Shown: one piece after another, positions 19,472 to 26,454 of the stretch
How positions within the stretch are numbered: the first letter of the stretch is position 1
Layout of the letters: each line of letters opens with the position of its first letter
Origin: CAVZOY01 sp963777095
GTDB taxonomy: Bacteria > Actinomycetota > Actinomycetes > Mycobacteriales > Geodermatophilaceae
Reading direction: 5' to 3'
DNA length: 64,000 bases
Assembly (NCBI GenBank): GCA_963777095.1
Contig: CAVZOY010000001.1
Location: 496,001 to 560,000 of the forward strand
Program-made: the position numbers and the translations under genes
The notes under the pieces: model-generated
What the model saw: only the letters and a program-made list of their open reading frames with translations
The model's database searches: none
Told to the model about the DNA's origin: nothing

Positions 19472-20139
19472 CGAACGCTGGTTTCCTCGGCCCGTGCCGG
19501 CGAGGCCCCGAGGGTGTCCGCTGCCGCCCTGATCAGCAGGGCGACGCTGGTCGCGCCCGGATCCTGGTGCCCCGTGCTGCGCTCACCGAGATAGCTCGCC
19601 CGTCCCTTTCGGGCCAGCATGGGGGTGGTCGCGTCTCGTCCGGACGCCGCCGCGTCGGCGGACCGCCGCAGCGCCATGACCCACGGCTCCCCCGTTGCCA
19701 GGGCCGCTTCGAGGGCGTCGACCGCCGGCGCAAGAGCGTCGTACATGGTCTTGTCCCCGGCCTCGGCCTTTCCCCGCGCGACGATGCCCTCGAGGCCGGC
19801 CCGAAGGGCGGCCGCCAGCGTGTCCGCGCCGACCGGCTCGGATTCGCCGACGGCGCCCCCGACGCGGAGGAAGAACGTGCCGTAGAGGGGTCCGCTGGCG
19901 CCACCCACCGTCGAGATGAGGGTCATGCCGACCTTCTTGAACAACGCGGCGGGATCGAGGGGACCCGCCCCGTCCAGCGCGGCGACGGCCGCCGACAGAC
20001 CGCGGTGCATGTTCGCGCCGTGGTCGGCGTCGCCGATCGCCGCGTCGAGCTCGGTGAGCTGGTTCTTGTTCTGCTCGATCAGCAGAGCGAACCGGCGCAC
20101 CCAGTCCTGCAGCTCGGCCGTCGTCGCGCCGTCGTCCAT
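19468..20139 (-). CDS. dhaL: Dihydroxyacetone kinase ADP-binding subunit DhaL
   Basis: DhaL carries tightly bound ADP that is phosphorylated by DhaM and passes the phosphate to dihydroxyacetone held by DhaK. It has 223 residues, normal length. The magnesium-binding aspartates lie in LDAAIGDADHGANMHRG; further conserved parts are VGGASGPLYGTFF, AEAGDKTMYDALAPA and RKGRASYLGERSTGHQDPGA. The ATG start lies 3 nt after the dhaK stop (which ends at 20143) and the 3' end overlaps dhaM, so the genes are translationally coupled in the order dhaK-dhaL-dhaM. Confidence 0.95.
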   Translation of the reverse strand: MDDGATTAELQDWVRRFALLIEQNKNQLTELDAAIGDADHGANMHRGLSAAVAALDGAGPLDPAALFKKVGMTLISTVGGASGPLYGTFFLRVGGAVGESEPVGADTLAAALRAGLEGIVARGKAEAGDKTMYDALAPAVDALEAALATGEPWVMALRRSADAAASGRDATTPMLARKGRASYLGERSTGHQDPGATSVALLIRAAADTLGASPARAEETSVR

Positions 20140-20142
20140 CGC

Positions 20143-21144
20143 TCAGATCCCCCACCGCAGTGCCGGCGTCCGGACGGGTGCATCCCACAGCGACAGCAGG
20201 TCGTCGTCCACCCGGAGCAGGGTGACCGACGTGCCTGCCATGTCCAGCGACGTGATGTACGAGCCGACCAGCGAGCGCGCGATCTGCACGCCGTGACCCG
20301 AGAGGATCTTGCTCACCTCGTTGAACATGACGTACAGCTCGATCAGCGGCGTGCCGCCGAGCCCGTTGACGAAGCAGACGACTCCGTCGCCGGACCGGAA
20401 CGGCAGGTCAGCCAGGATCGGCTCCAGGAGCATCGCGGCGATGTCCTTCGCGGGTGCCAGCGGGATGCGCTCGCGGCCGGGCTCCCCGTGGATGCCGACA
20501 CCCAGCTCCATCTCGTCGTCCGAGAGGTCGAAGGACGGATGGCCGACAGCCGGGAGCGTGCAGCTGGTGAGCGCGAGCCCCATGCTGCGGCTGTTGCTGT
20601 TGACCGCGCGGGCGACCTCGGCGACGTCCTCGAGCGAGCGTCCCTCCTCGGCCGCCGCTCCGGCGATCTTCTCGAGCAGCACGGTGGCTCCGACGCCGCG
20701 GCGGCCGGCCGTCCACGTGCTGTCCTGCACGGCGACGTCGTCGTCGGTGACGACCGAGACGACCCGAGCACCGGTCTCCGCCTCCGCCAGCTCCGCCGCC
20801 ATCTCGAAGTTCATGACGTCACCGGTGTAGTTCTTCACGATGTGCAGGACCCCTGCCCCGCCGTCGACGAGCTTCGTCGCGGCGAGCATCTGGTCGGGCA
20901 CGGGTGAGGTGAAGACCTCGCCGGCGCAGGCGGCGTCCAGCATGCCGAGGCCGACGAATCCCCCGTGCAGCGGTTCGTGACCGGAACCGCCGCCGGAGAC
21001 GAGTCCCACCTTGCCGGGTCGCGGGGAGTCGCCCCGGTGGATCACCTTGTTGGCCAGATCGACCCGGAGGTCGGGATGCGCGGCCTCGATCCCCTGCAGC
21101 GCCTCGGTGACGACGTCCTCAGGGGCGTTGATGAGCTTCTTCAT
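20143..21144 (-). CDS. dhaK: Dihydroxyacetone kinase substrate-binding subunit DhaK
   Basis: DhaK binds dihydroxyacetone covalently and presents it to DhaL-ADP-phosphate, yielding dihydroxyacetone phosphate for glycolysis. It has 333 residues, as usual. Conserved parts seen: MKKLINAPEDVVTEALQG, the phosphate-loop-like LVSGGGSGHEPLHGGFVG (with the histidine that assists binding), ACAGEVFTSP, IVKNYTGDVMNFEMA and VGIHGEPGRERIPL, whose histidine forms the hemiaminal bond to substrate. It follows the glycerol channel gene by 33 nt, and precedes dhaL by 3 nt. Confidence 0.95.
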   Translation of the reverse strand: MKKLINAPEDVVTEALQGIEAAHPDLRVDLANKVIHRGDSPRPGKVGLVSGGGSGHEPLHGGFVGLGMLDAACAGEVFTSPVPDQMLAATKLVDGGAGVLHIVKNYTGDVMNFEMAAELAEAETGARVVSVVTDDDVAVQDSTWTAGRRGVGATVLLEKIAGAAAEEGRSLEDVAEVARAVNSNSRSMGLALTSCTLPAVGHPSFDLSDDEMELGVGIHGEPGRERIPLAPAKDIAAMLLEPILADLPFRSGDGVVCFVNGLGGTPLIELYVMFNEVSKILSGHGVQIARSLVGSYITSLDMAGTSVTLLRVDDDLLSLWDAPVRTPALRWGI

Positions 21145-21177
21145 GACGTCCGTTCCTTCCTGGTGGCGGGCGTGGGG

Positions 21178-21975
21178 TCAGGACGCCGACGCGCGGGCGC
21201 GGTCGGTCTCGGTGTCGACGCCGGCCTGGGGGGCGGCGAGATCGATGGCCGGCGCGGGAGTCCGGTCGGCGGGCGTGCGCGAGAGCAGACCGTAGGTCAG
21301 TGCCGCCAGGACGCCGGCGAGCAGTTCGGCGGCGACGTAGACCGGCAGCTGGCCCCACTGGACCTCACCGCCGGCGAGCTGCTGCACGAGCATCGGTCCG
21401 AAGGTGCGTGCGGGGTTGATGGAGGCACCGGTGGCCGGGGCGACCGGGATGATGACCGCGAAGACGACGAGGCCGATGGCGACGCCGGCGAACCCCGCCG
21501 CGGCCTTCCGGTGGATGACCCCGAACACCGTGAACACGAGGATGAACGTGCCGACGAACTCGGCGGCGAACGCCTGCGTCCAGCTGATGTCCCCGTAGGC
21601 GGCGACGCCCAGTCCGACGTCACTGGCGGCCATGCCGAGGACGGCGAGGATGGCGCCGGCCCCCAGCGTGGCGCCGGCAACCTGCGCGGCGAGGTAGGAC
21701 GGGACCTGGCCCCACGGGAACTTCCCCGTCACGGCGAGCCCGAGGGTCACCGCGGGGTTGATGTGGTTGCCACCGATGTGCCCGAGCGCGTAGACGGTGG
21801 CGACGACGATCGTGCCGAACGCCAGGGAGATCATCCCCAGATCGGCCATGGTGAACGGCGAGTCGCCGTTCACGATCAGCGTCGCGGGCACGGCCCCGAC
21901 GCCGACGAACACGAGGAACGCCGTACCGAGGAACTCGGCCGTCAGGCGCTGTGGGAGCGAGGTTTCGTCGAGCAC
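21178..21975 (-). CDS. glpF: MIP family glycerol facilitator / aquaporin
   Basis: A membrane channel letting glycerol (or dihydroxyacetone) enter the cell. Both pore half-helix motifs are present: HINPAVTLGLAVTG and SINPARTFGPMLVQ, and there are six membrane segments. The GTG start at 21975 is chosen because GGAGGT sits 5 nt upstream and the family begins at ETSLPQRLTAEFLGTAFLV; the longer open frame runs over the promoter. It is the first gene of the dha operon. A glycerol dehydrogenase to make dihydroxyacetone is not visible in the window, so the operon may take up dihydroxyacetone directly or rely on a distant dehydrogenase. Confidence 0.88.
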   Translation of the reverse strand: MLDETSLPQRLTAEFLGTAFLVFVGVGAVPATLIVNGDSPFTMADLGMISLAFGTIVVATVYALGHIGGNHINPAVTLGLAVTGKFPWGQVPSYLAAQVAGATLGAGAILAVLGMAASDVGLGVAAYGDISWTQAFAAEFVGTFILVFTVFGVIHRKAAAGFAGVAIGLVVFAVIIPVAPATGASINPARTFGPMLVQQLAGGEVQWGQLPVYVAAELLAGVLAALTYGLLSRTPADRTPAPAIDLAAPQAGVDTETDRARASAS

Positions 21976-22000
21976 GGGATACCTCCATGTGGCCGAATGG

Positions 22001-22056
22001 CGTTCGACATTGTCGAACGTGTGGCGTAGGTTACACATGGGGCCCGCAGGCGACAA
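22001..22056 (-). promoter_or_regulatory. Promoter of the glpF-dhaKLM operon with 19-bp IclR-type operator
   Basis: On the minus strand, TTGTCG (22056-22051) and TAACCT (22033-22028) are 17 nt apart. Directly downstream at 22001-22019 lies a perfect palindrome, CGTTCGACATTGTCGAACG, where a bound repressor would block transcription. On the plus strand its right arm overlaps a possible -35 (TTGTCG 22010-22015, then TACACA 16 nt on) for the iclR gene, suggesting autoregulation. This resembles glycerol operons controlled by GylR/IclR proteins. Confidence 0.65.
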
Positions 22057-22118
22057 GGCACTCTGTACGGGCTCTTTCCGGCTCACCCACGACAGGCGGA
22101 CGGCTACAGGAGGTCACG

Positions 22119-22871
22119 GTGATCCAGTCGGTGGACCGCGCGATTCGCGTGCTCACCGCCCTGCAGGGCTCGCGTCGCATGGCGCTGTCCGAACTGGCCA
22201 CACGACTGGAACTCCCCCCGTCGACCGTCCACGGCCTGGTGCGGACGTTGGTCGCCCATGGACTCGTGGTGCAGGAACGTGGGACGACCCGCTACCAACT
22301 CGGGCCAGCGGTGCTGCGCCTCGGGAACGTCTACCTCGACACGATCGAACTGCGATCGAAGGCGGTCCCCTGGGCCGAGGACGTCGCCCGCCGCACCGGC
22401 TTCGCGGTGCGGACCGCCGTCCTGCTGCTCGACGACGTCGTGACCATCCACCACGAGCCGCGGCCGGACGGCAGCCGCCAGATGCCGGAGGTCGGCATCG
22501 TCATCCCCGCGCACGCCAGCGCTCTGGGCAAAGCCGTCCTCGCCTACACCGGGAGTGACCAGCAGTCGCTCACCGAGCCGCTCCGTAGCATGACCGGGGA
22601 GACGATCACGACGCTGTCCGCGCTGCGGTCCGACCTCGAGACGGTGCGCGAGACGGGCATCGCGCTGGAGGACGAGGAGGCGCTGCTCGGCGAGTGCAGC
22701 GTGGGCGCTCCCGTCTTCGACTCACATGCCGGCGTGGTGGGCGCGATCGGCATCGTCGTGCCCGCTGCGGCCTGGCCGGTCGACCAGGCCACGCGCGACG
22801 CGGTCCGGGAAGCGGCGCGAGGGATCTCGCGAGAGCTGGGGGCATCGCGGTGGCCCTCGTCCGGCGTCTAG
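22119..22871 (+). CDS. IclR family transcriptional regulator
   Basis: A 250-residue regulator: N-terminal winged helix-turn-helix (IQSVDRAIRVLTALQG, LSELATRLELPPSTVHGLVR) and C-terminal effector-binding domain (GFAVRTAVLLLDDVVTIHH, IPAHASALGKAVLAYT, ALEDEEALLGECSVGAPVFD). The GTG start at 22119 is chosen for the AGGAGGT 5 nt upstream. It is transcribed away from the glpF-dhaKLM operon, with a 19-bp palindrome between them, so it very likely controls that operon in response to glycerol, dihydroxyacetone or a phosphate ester (inference). Confidence 0.9.
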   Translation: MIQSVDRAIRVLTALQGSRRMALSELATRLELPPSTVHGLVRTLVAHGLVVQERGTTRYQLGPAVLRLGNVYLDTIELRSKAVPWAEDVARRTGFAVRTAVLLLDDVVTIHHEPRPDGSRQMPEVGIVIPAHASALGKAVLAYTGSDQQSLTEPLRSMTGETITTLSALRSDLETVRETGIALEDEEALLGECSVGAPVFDSHAGVVGAIGIVVPAAAWPVDQATRDAVREAARGISRELGASRWPSSGV

Positions 22872-22881
22872 GAACGGCGGT

Positions 22882-23342
22882 TCACGTCTGCATCTCCGGA
22901 GGGCGGGCTCCGACGGGCTCGGTGGCGTCGAGCGGTCGGTCGGGTTCGCTGTCAGCCGACCGTGCTTGCCGGCGTCGGCCAGTGCGGACCGAGCCGATCT
23001 TGAGCGCTCCCAGGCGATCCGCCAGCCGAGCCAGGACCTCGTCGTGGACGTCACGATGCAGGTACAGACGTGAGCCGGCGGTGCAGCTCTGGCCCTGCCG
23101 GGTGACCCGCGACGAGCTGACCAGGCCCTCGACCAGCTCGTCCGTCACCTCACCGGGAAAGACGATTGAAGGGTTCCTCCCGCCGAGCTCCAGGGATACG
23201 TGGGCGAGCCGCTCCCCCGCCCGGCCGGCGATCCCGCGTCCGACCTCGGTGGAGCCGGTGAAGGAGACCTTGTCGACGTGGGGGTGGTCGACGAGTGCTG
23301 CGCCCGCGTCACGGCCGGTACCCGTGACCACGTTCAACCCGT
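22882..23342 (-). pseudogene. Aldehyde dehydrogenase, internal fragment
   Basis: An internal piece of an NAD(P)-dependent aldehyde dehydrogenase: NVVTGTGRDAGAALVDHP, KVSFTGSTEVGRGI, the catalytic-glutamate motif SLELGGRNPSIVF and the catalytic-cysteine motif RQGQSCTAGSRLYLH, ending LGALKIG before unrelated residues. The N-terminal half (about 200 residues) and the C-terminal third are missing. The left end joins directly to the 3' end of the SRPBCC gene at about 23342, so a deletion fused two genes that were probably once further apart. Confidence 0.8.
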
Positions 23343-23758
23343 CCCTCGCTCCTCGCCTTGATCCCCTCGGCCTCGGCGGTCAGGTAGCGATCAGTGAGGC
23401 GGCGGTAAAATCACCCCATCACCACGCCCACGGGCCCGGCCTGCTCCACCGCCAGCGTCACACGCGTTTTACCAGTGCCGAGTTCCTCGAGCAGGTGCCG
23501 AGCGTTGGTGCGAACGCCCGGGCCGGTGGCCACCCAGGTGAACGAGCGGCCCGGTTCGAGCTCTGTCACCACGTACTCGGTCGGGGGGATCCGGGGCTGC
23601 TCCACCCGAACTCGGGACCCGAGGGCGAGCGGCCCGTCGTCCAGGCGCCGAACCGAGGTCACCGTCGGCGCCCACTCCGGCCACCGCTCGACCCCGCGCA
23701 GCACCTCCCAGACCTGCTCGACCGGGGCCTCGACGTCGATCCGGGTGCTCTGCTCCAC
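23309..23758 (-). pseudogene. SRPBCC (polyketide cyclase/START-like) protein with premature stop
   Basis: A small hydrophobic-ligand-binding fold of unknown substrate. It starts at ATG 23758 with MEQSTRIDVEAPVEQVWEVL and has the usual VERWPEWAPTVTSVRRLD and FTWVATGPGVRTNARHLLEE parts. The frame ends at TGA after GPVGVVMG (23411-23413). Reading through that TGA in the same frame gives FYRRLTDRYLTAEAEGIKAR, the normal C-terminal helix of the family, up to the junction with the aldehyde dehydrogenase fragment near 23342 and a stop at 23309. So a single TGA interrupts the gene, probably replacing a TGG or similar codon. Confidence 0.75.
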
Positions 23759-23883
23759 CTGGCCATCCTGCTCCTCATCGCTACTGGAGATTGGTCAAGA
23801 TCAAGTACCACACACCTTTTGCATCTAGGGCTCCGGGACTCGTGGTGACGGGTTACTGGAGGTCGGTGGGCAGGGTCGTCGTC

Positions 23884-24369
23884 ATGGGAAACAGCGGAAG
23901 CTTCTACCGGGCTCGGCGCCGCGAGCGGGAGCAGCAACGGCGCCAGCAGGGTCAGCGCACGCCGATGAGGGAGGCCCGCTCGCCGAAGTCCGGCTCCGGC
24001 GTCGAAGGGCGAGAGCGCCGAACTGCTGCGACGGCCTGCGGTTGGTGCGGCGGGCGGATCACTGCGGGAAGCAGGGGGCCGATTCCGAAGTGGTGCTCCG
24101 CAACCTGTCGGCATCGGGCATGGAAGCAGGCCAGGGCCGCCGCCTCGGGGCTTTCCGCCGTGAAGGTCGTCGAGCGGCGGGTCGAGGTTGTCGTCCCGCT
24201 CGCACCGACTCGTCACGACTGGCAGCGGCTGCTCGGCGAGCTCGCGAAGCACCTCAGCGACGGCCGCCTCTACGACCGGGATCTCCCCGGCCTGGCTCGG
24301 GCTCTTGAACCCGCACTGCAGGCCTACCGACGGCGTGCGCACATGACTGGAGCCCCCGACGTGCGCTGA
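23884..24369 (+). CDS. Small zinc-finger-like protein of unknown function
   Basis: A protein of 161 residues with a highly basic N-terminus (FYRARRREREQQRRQQGQR) and a four-cysteine motif, ACGWCGGRI then KWCSATCRHRAWKQA, of the kind found in small proteins of actinobacterial mobile elements and prophages. The C-terminal part (PTRHDWQRLLGELAKHLSDG) is helical. The ATG at 23884 is preferred because the upstream codons (from 23791) are not protein-like. It lies next to an excisionase-like gene and an IS remnant, so it is probably cargo or a regulator of a decayed integrated element. Confidence 0.6.
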   Translation: MGNSGSFYRARRREREQQRRQQGQRTPMREARSPKSGSGVEGRERRTAATACGWCGGRITAGSRGPIPKWCSATCRHRAWKQARAAASGLSAVKVVERRVEVVVPLAPTRHDWQRLLGELAKHLSDGRLYDRDLPGLARALEPALQAYRRRAHMTGAPDVR

Positions 24370-24569
24370 GCCGCGTCCTCCTATCGAGCTCCAGTACTCC
24401 CTGGCAAGCACTGGAGGATTCCTGAAGGTCGGCTCCGCCGCCTCGGGCGCGGAGACACTGCCGATCGCAGCCCTACTGGAGGAGGTCAGGAGACCTGTCG
24501 CCCACCCTCGACAGCGACCGGGCGTCGCCGAATCACGGTGACCGCGTCGCTGACACCTAGGGAGCCCAC
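24370..24569. other. Intergenic, no gene seen
   Basis: This 200-bp stretch between the zinc-finger and excisionase-like genes carries no gene or clear signal. AT content is somewhat higher than in neighbouring coding sequence. Confidence 0.4.
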
Positions 24570-24806
24570 GTGGACCTCGAGGAGTTGCGGATAAGCCGAG
24601 CCGCCGTCGTAACGGTCGCTCAGGCTGCTGCCGTCTTCGGCGTAGACGTGCGCACCGTGACCCGCGCCATCGAGAACGGCGAGTTGCCGGCTCTCCGTCT
24701 CGGTCGACGAGTGCTGATCCCCCGGCTACCCCTGCTGGCTGCTTTGGGTGTCAGGGCCGACGACGCACTCATCGAAGTTCACGACGCCGGCTCCGGCGAC
24801 CGATAG
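24570..24806 (+). CDS. Excisionase-like helix-turn-helix protein
   Basis: A 78-residue protein with a MerR/excisionase-type winged helix: VVTVAQAAAVFGVDVRTVTR, then AIENGELPALRLGRRVLIPR. This matches the 'helix-turn-helix domain, excisionase family' group that directs element excision or regulates transfer genes. GTG start (24570). No tyrosine integrase or attachment repeat was found nearby; only an IS remnant and a distant serine-recombinase remnant (31.8 kb) point to former mobile DNA. Confidence 0.7.
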   Translation: MDLEELRISRAAVVTVAQAAAVFGVDVRTVTRAIENGELPALRLGRRVLIPRLPLLAALGVRADDALIEVHDAGSGDR

Positions 24807-25112
24807 GCACACGACCGACGAAGGACTCATCGGCTGCGTCAGGCGAGCGTCCTCGGCAGCCCGCGTACCTCCAGCTGCCTGTCGCGGTCGCGTGGCCTGG
24901 GGCGGCCCGAGGACCGCAAAGAGGTGGTCCCCGACGAAGTCCCCCCTCAGGATCGGACCCCCATTCGTGATTCCGGCGTGATACTGCCGCTGGCGCATTC
25001 GGGTGTATCTGGATGCAAATCCGGGCCCGTCGGGCACCTCCGCGGAACGAAAAGAGACAGGTCAAGGCACCTGGAGGCATTCGTATGCTTAGCCGCTATT
25101 AGGAGTTCAAGT
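24807..25112. other. Intergenic, no gene seen
   Basis: No supported gene. Codon-position bias is weak on both strands and open frames here are short or poorly biased. The stretch runs into repeat copy R4. Confidence 0.4.
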
Positions 25113-25350
25113 CCCCCCCTCGGACACTTCTGCGATGTCGCGGGACACCGTTCACGGGTGTCTCGCGACATCGTTCACGTTGTGGGCCCGTGGTTGGTAG
25201 TCCCGGGTCGGGTCGAGTTGTAGGTCGCGGAGTAGTTGCCCGCGGGTGCTGAGACGCGGATGTGCAGGTCGTGGACGAGGACCAGGACGGGTGTGCCGGC
25301 GTGCCGGCGGCCGAGTCCGATGTGGTTGAACCGCCCCGGGTTCAGTCCGG
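25113..25350 (-). mobile_element. Dispersed repeat copy R4 joined to IS481-type transposase 3' remnant
   Basis: CCCCCTCGGACAC is followed by the 39-nt hairpin at 25134-25172 (16-bp arms, one mismatch). On the minus strand the adjacent 25180-25350 encodes GRFNHIGLGRRHAGTPVLVL and VHDLHIRV, then, after a one-base frameshift, STRGQLLRDLQLDPTRDYQP: a clear C-terminal end of an IS481-family transposase. The rest of the element is absent. The remnant abuts the stop codon of the adjacent hydrolase gene at 25354. Confidence 0.8.
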
Positions 25351-25353
25351 CCA

Positions 25354-26313
25354 TCACCTGACGAAGCCGATCACAGCTCCAGCGGTCCGCTGGGCCTCGC
25401 CCAGCCACGGTCCGTGTCCTGTGGGCAGAACCTCCAGCCGGGCATCCGGGATCAGCGCGGCCGCGGCCTCGGCCACGGCGATGCTGCCCAGGGGGTCCCG
25501 TTCCCCCCAGATCACGGACGTCGGCACGGCGAGCCGACCCAGCTCCTCGGGGCGCACCCTGTCGGAGTGGCGGAACCCGTCCCGCGACAGCAGCGCGAGC
25601 GGGGACACGAGCGCCCGGAACTCCGCCCGCGTGGCCCCCTGGGCGACCGGGTCCCGGGCAACGGCCACCACCAGGTCGATCAGGGCCGGGTGGGCGCCGA
25701 TGGTCTCCCCCTCCCCCACGGCGCGCGCCAACCGCTTGAACGACGCCGGGCTGGGTGGGACCAGCCGCCTGAGCACGGCGCCCACCCCCGGAGTGGTCAT
25801 CAACCGGATCGCTAGCGGAGCGCGGGTTCCAGGCAGGGTCGGCACGCCCATCAGGGTCAGGCGGGTCACCCGTTCCGGGTGTGCCAGCGCGTACCAGAGT
25901 GCCCACACGCCACCGCCTGAATGTCCGACGAGCGCCGTGGTCTCCAGGTCGAGGGCGTCGAGGAGACCGTCGAGCCAGCTCACTGCGGCCGCTCGATACC
26001 CGTGGACCGGCAACTCGACCGCGTCGCTCAAGCCGATACCCGGCCGGTCGGGAGCGATCACCCGGACTGCGTCGAGTGCTACCAACAGCGGAAGGTAGAA
26101 CCCCGCCGGGTCACCTGTCCCGTGGAGGATGACGACCGGCGGCCCGGAGCCCTTCTCAAGCAGGTGCACCCGGCCGCCCGCGCCATGACTGACGTAGCGA
26201 TCACGCACGGATGTGCCTGCCAGCACGCGCTCGTAGACCTCCTGGACCTCGGCGGAATGGACGCCCGACGTCTCACCGCGGGCGCTGACGCTCGGAATGG
26301 ACTGGATCCGCAT
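25354..26313 (-). CDS. Alpha/beta hydrolase
   Basis: A 319-residue serine hydrolase of the alpha/beta fold. Oxyanion-hole motif VVILHGTGDPAGFYLPLL; nucleophile elbow VGHSGGGVWAL (Ser in GHSGG); acid in VIWGERDPLGS; histidine in LPTGHGPWLGEA. A lid region lies between residues about 165 and 245. The substrate is unknown. The stop falls exactly where the IS481 remnant begins, so the last residues could have been altered by that insertion, although the catalytic histidine is safely upstream. Confidence 0.85.
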   Translation of the reverse strand: MRIQSIPSVSARGETSGVHSAEVQEVYERVLAGTSVRDRYVSHGAGGRVHLLEKGSGPPVVILHGTGDPAGFYLPLLVALDAVRVIAPDRPGIGLSDAVELPVHGYRAAAVSWLDGLLDALDLETTALVGHSGGGVWALWYALAHPERVTRLTLMGVPTLPGTRAPLAIRLMTTPGVGAVLRRLVPPSPASFKRLARAVGEGETIGAHPALIDLVVAVARDPVAQGATRAEFRALVSPLALLSRDGFRHSDRVRPEELGRLAVPTSVIWGERDPLGSIAVAEAAAALIPDARLEVLPTGHGPWLGEAQRTAGAVIGFVR

Positions 26314-26454
26314 GACTGCCTCCGCACGAGCCGGTGGTTAAGACCTGCGACTCGCACGCTAGGAACGATTGGGTGCACGGACCATGGGGAGTTCTCCCCA
26401 GGTGTGGCCGCGGACGGCTCGCGAGCGCGCCGTCCGGCCGCGCCGGCACGGCGG

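Noticed and set aside
17789..19594. 601-residue plus-strand open frame
   Set aside because: Antisense shadow of the DhaM-EI fusion, which has unmistakable catalytic motifs.
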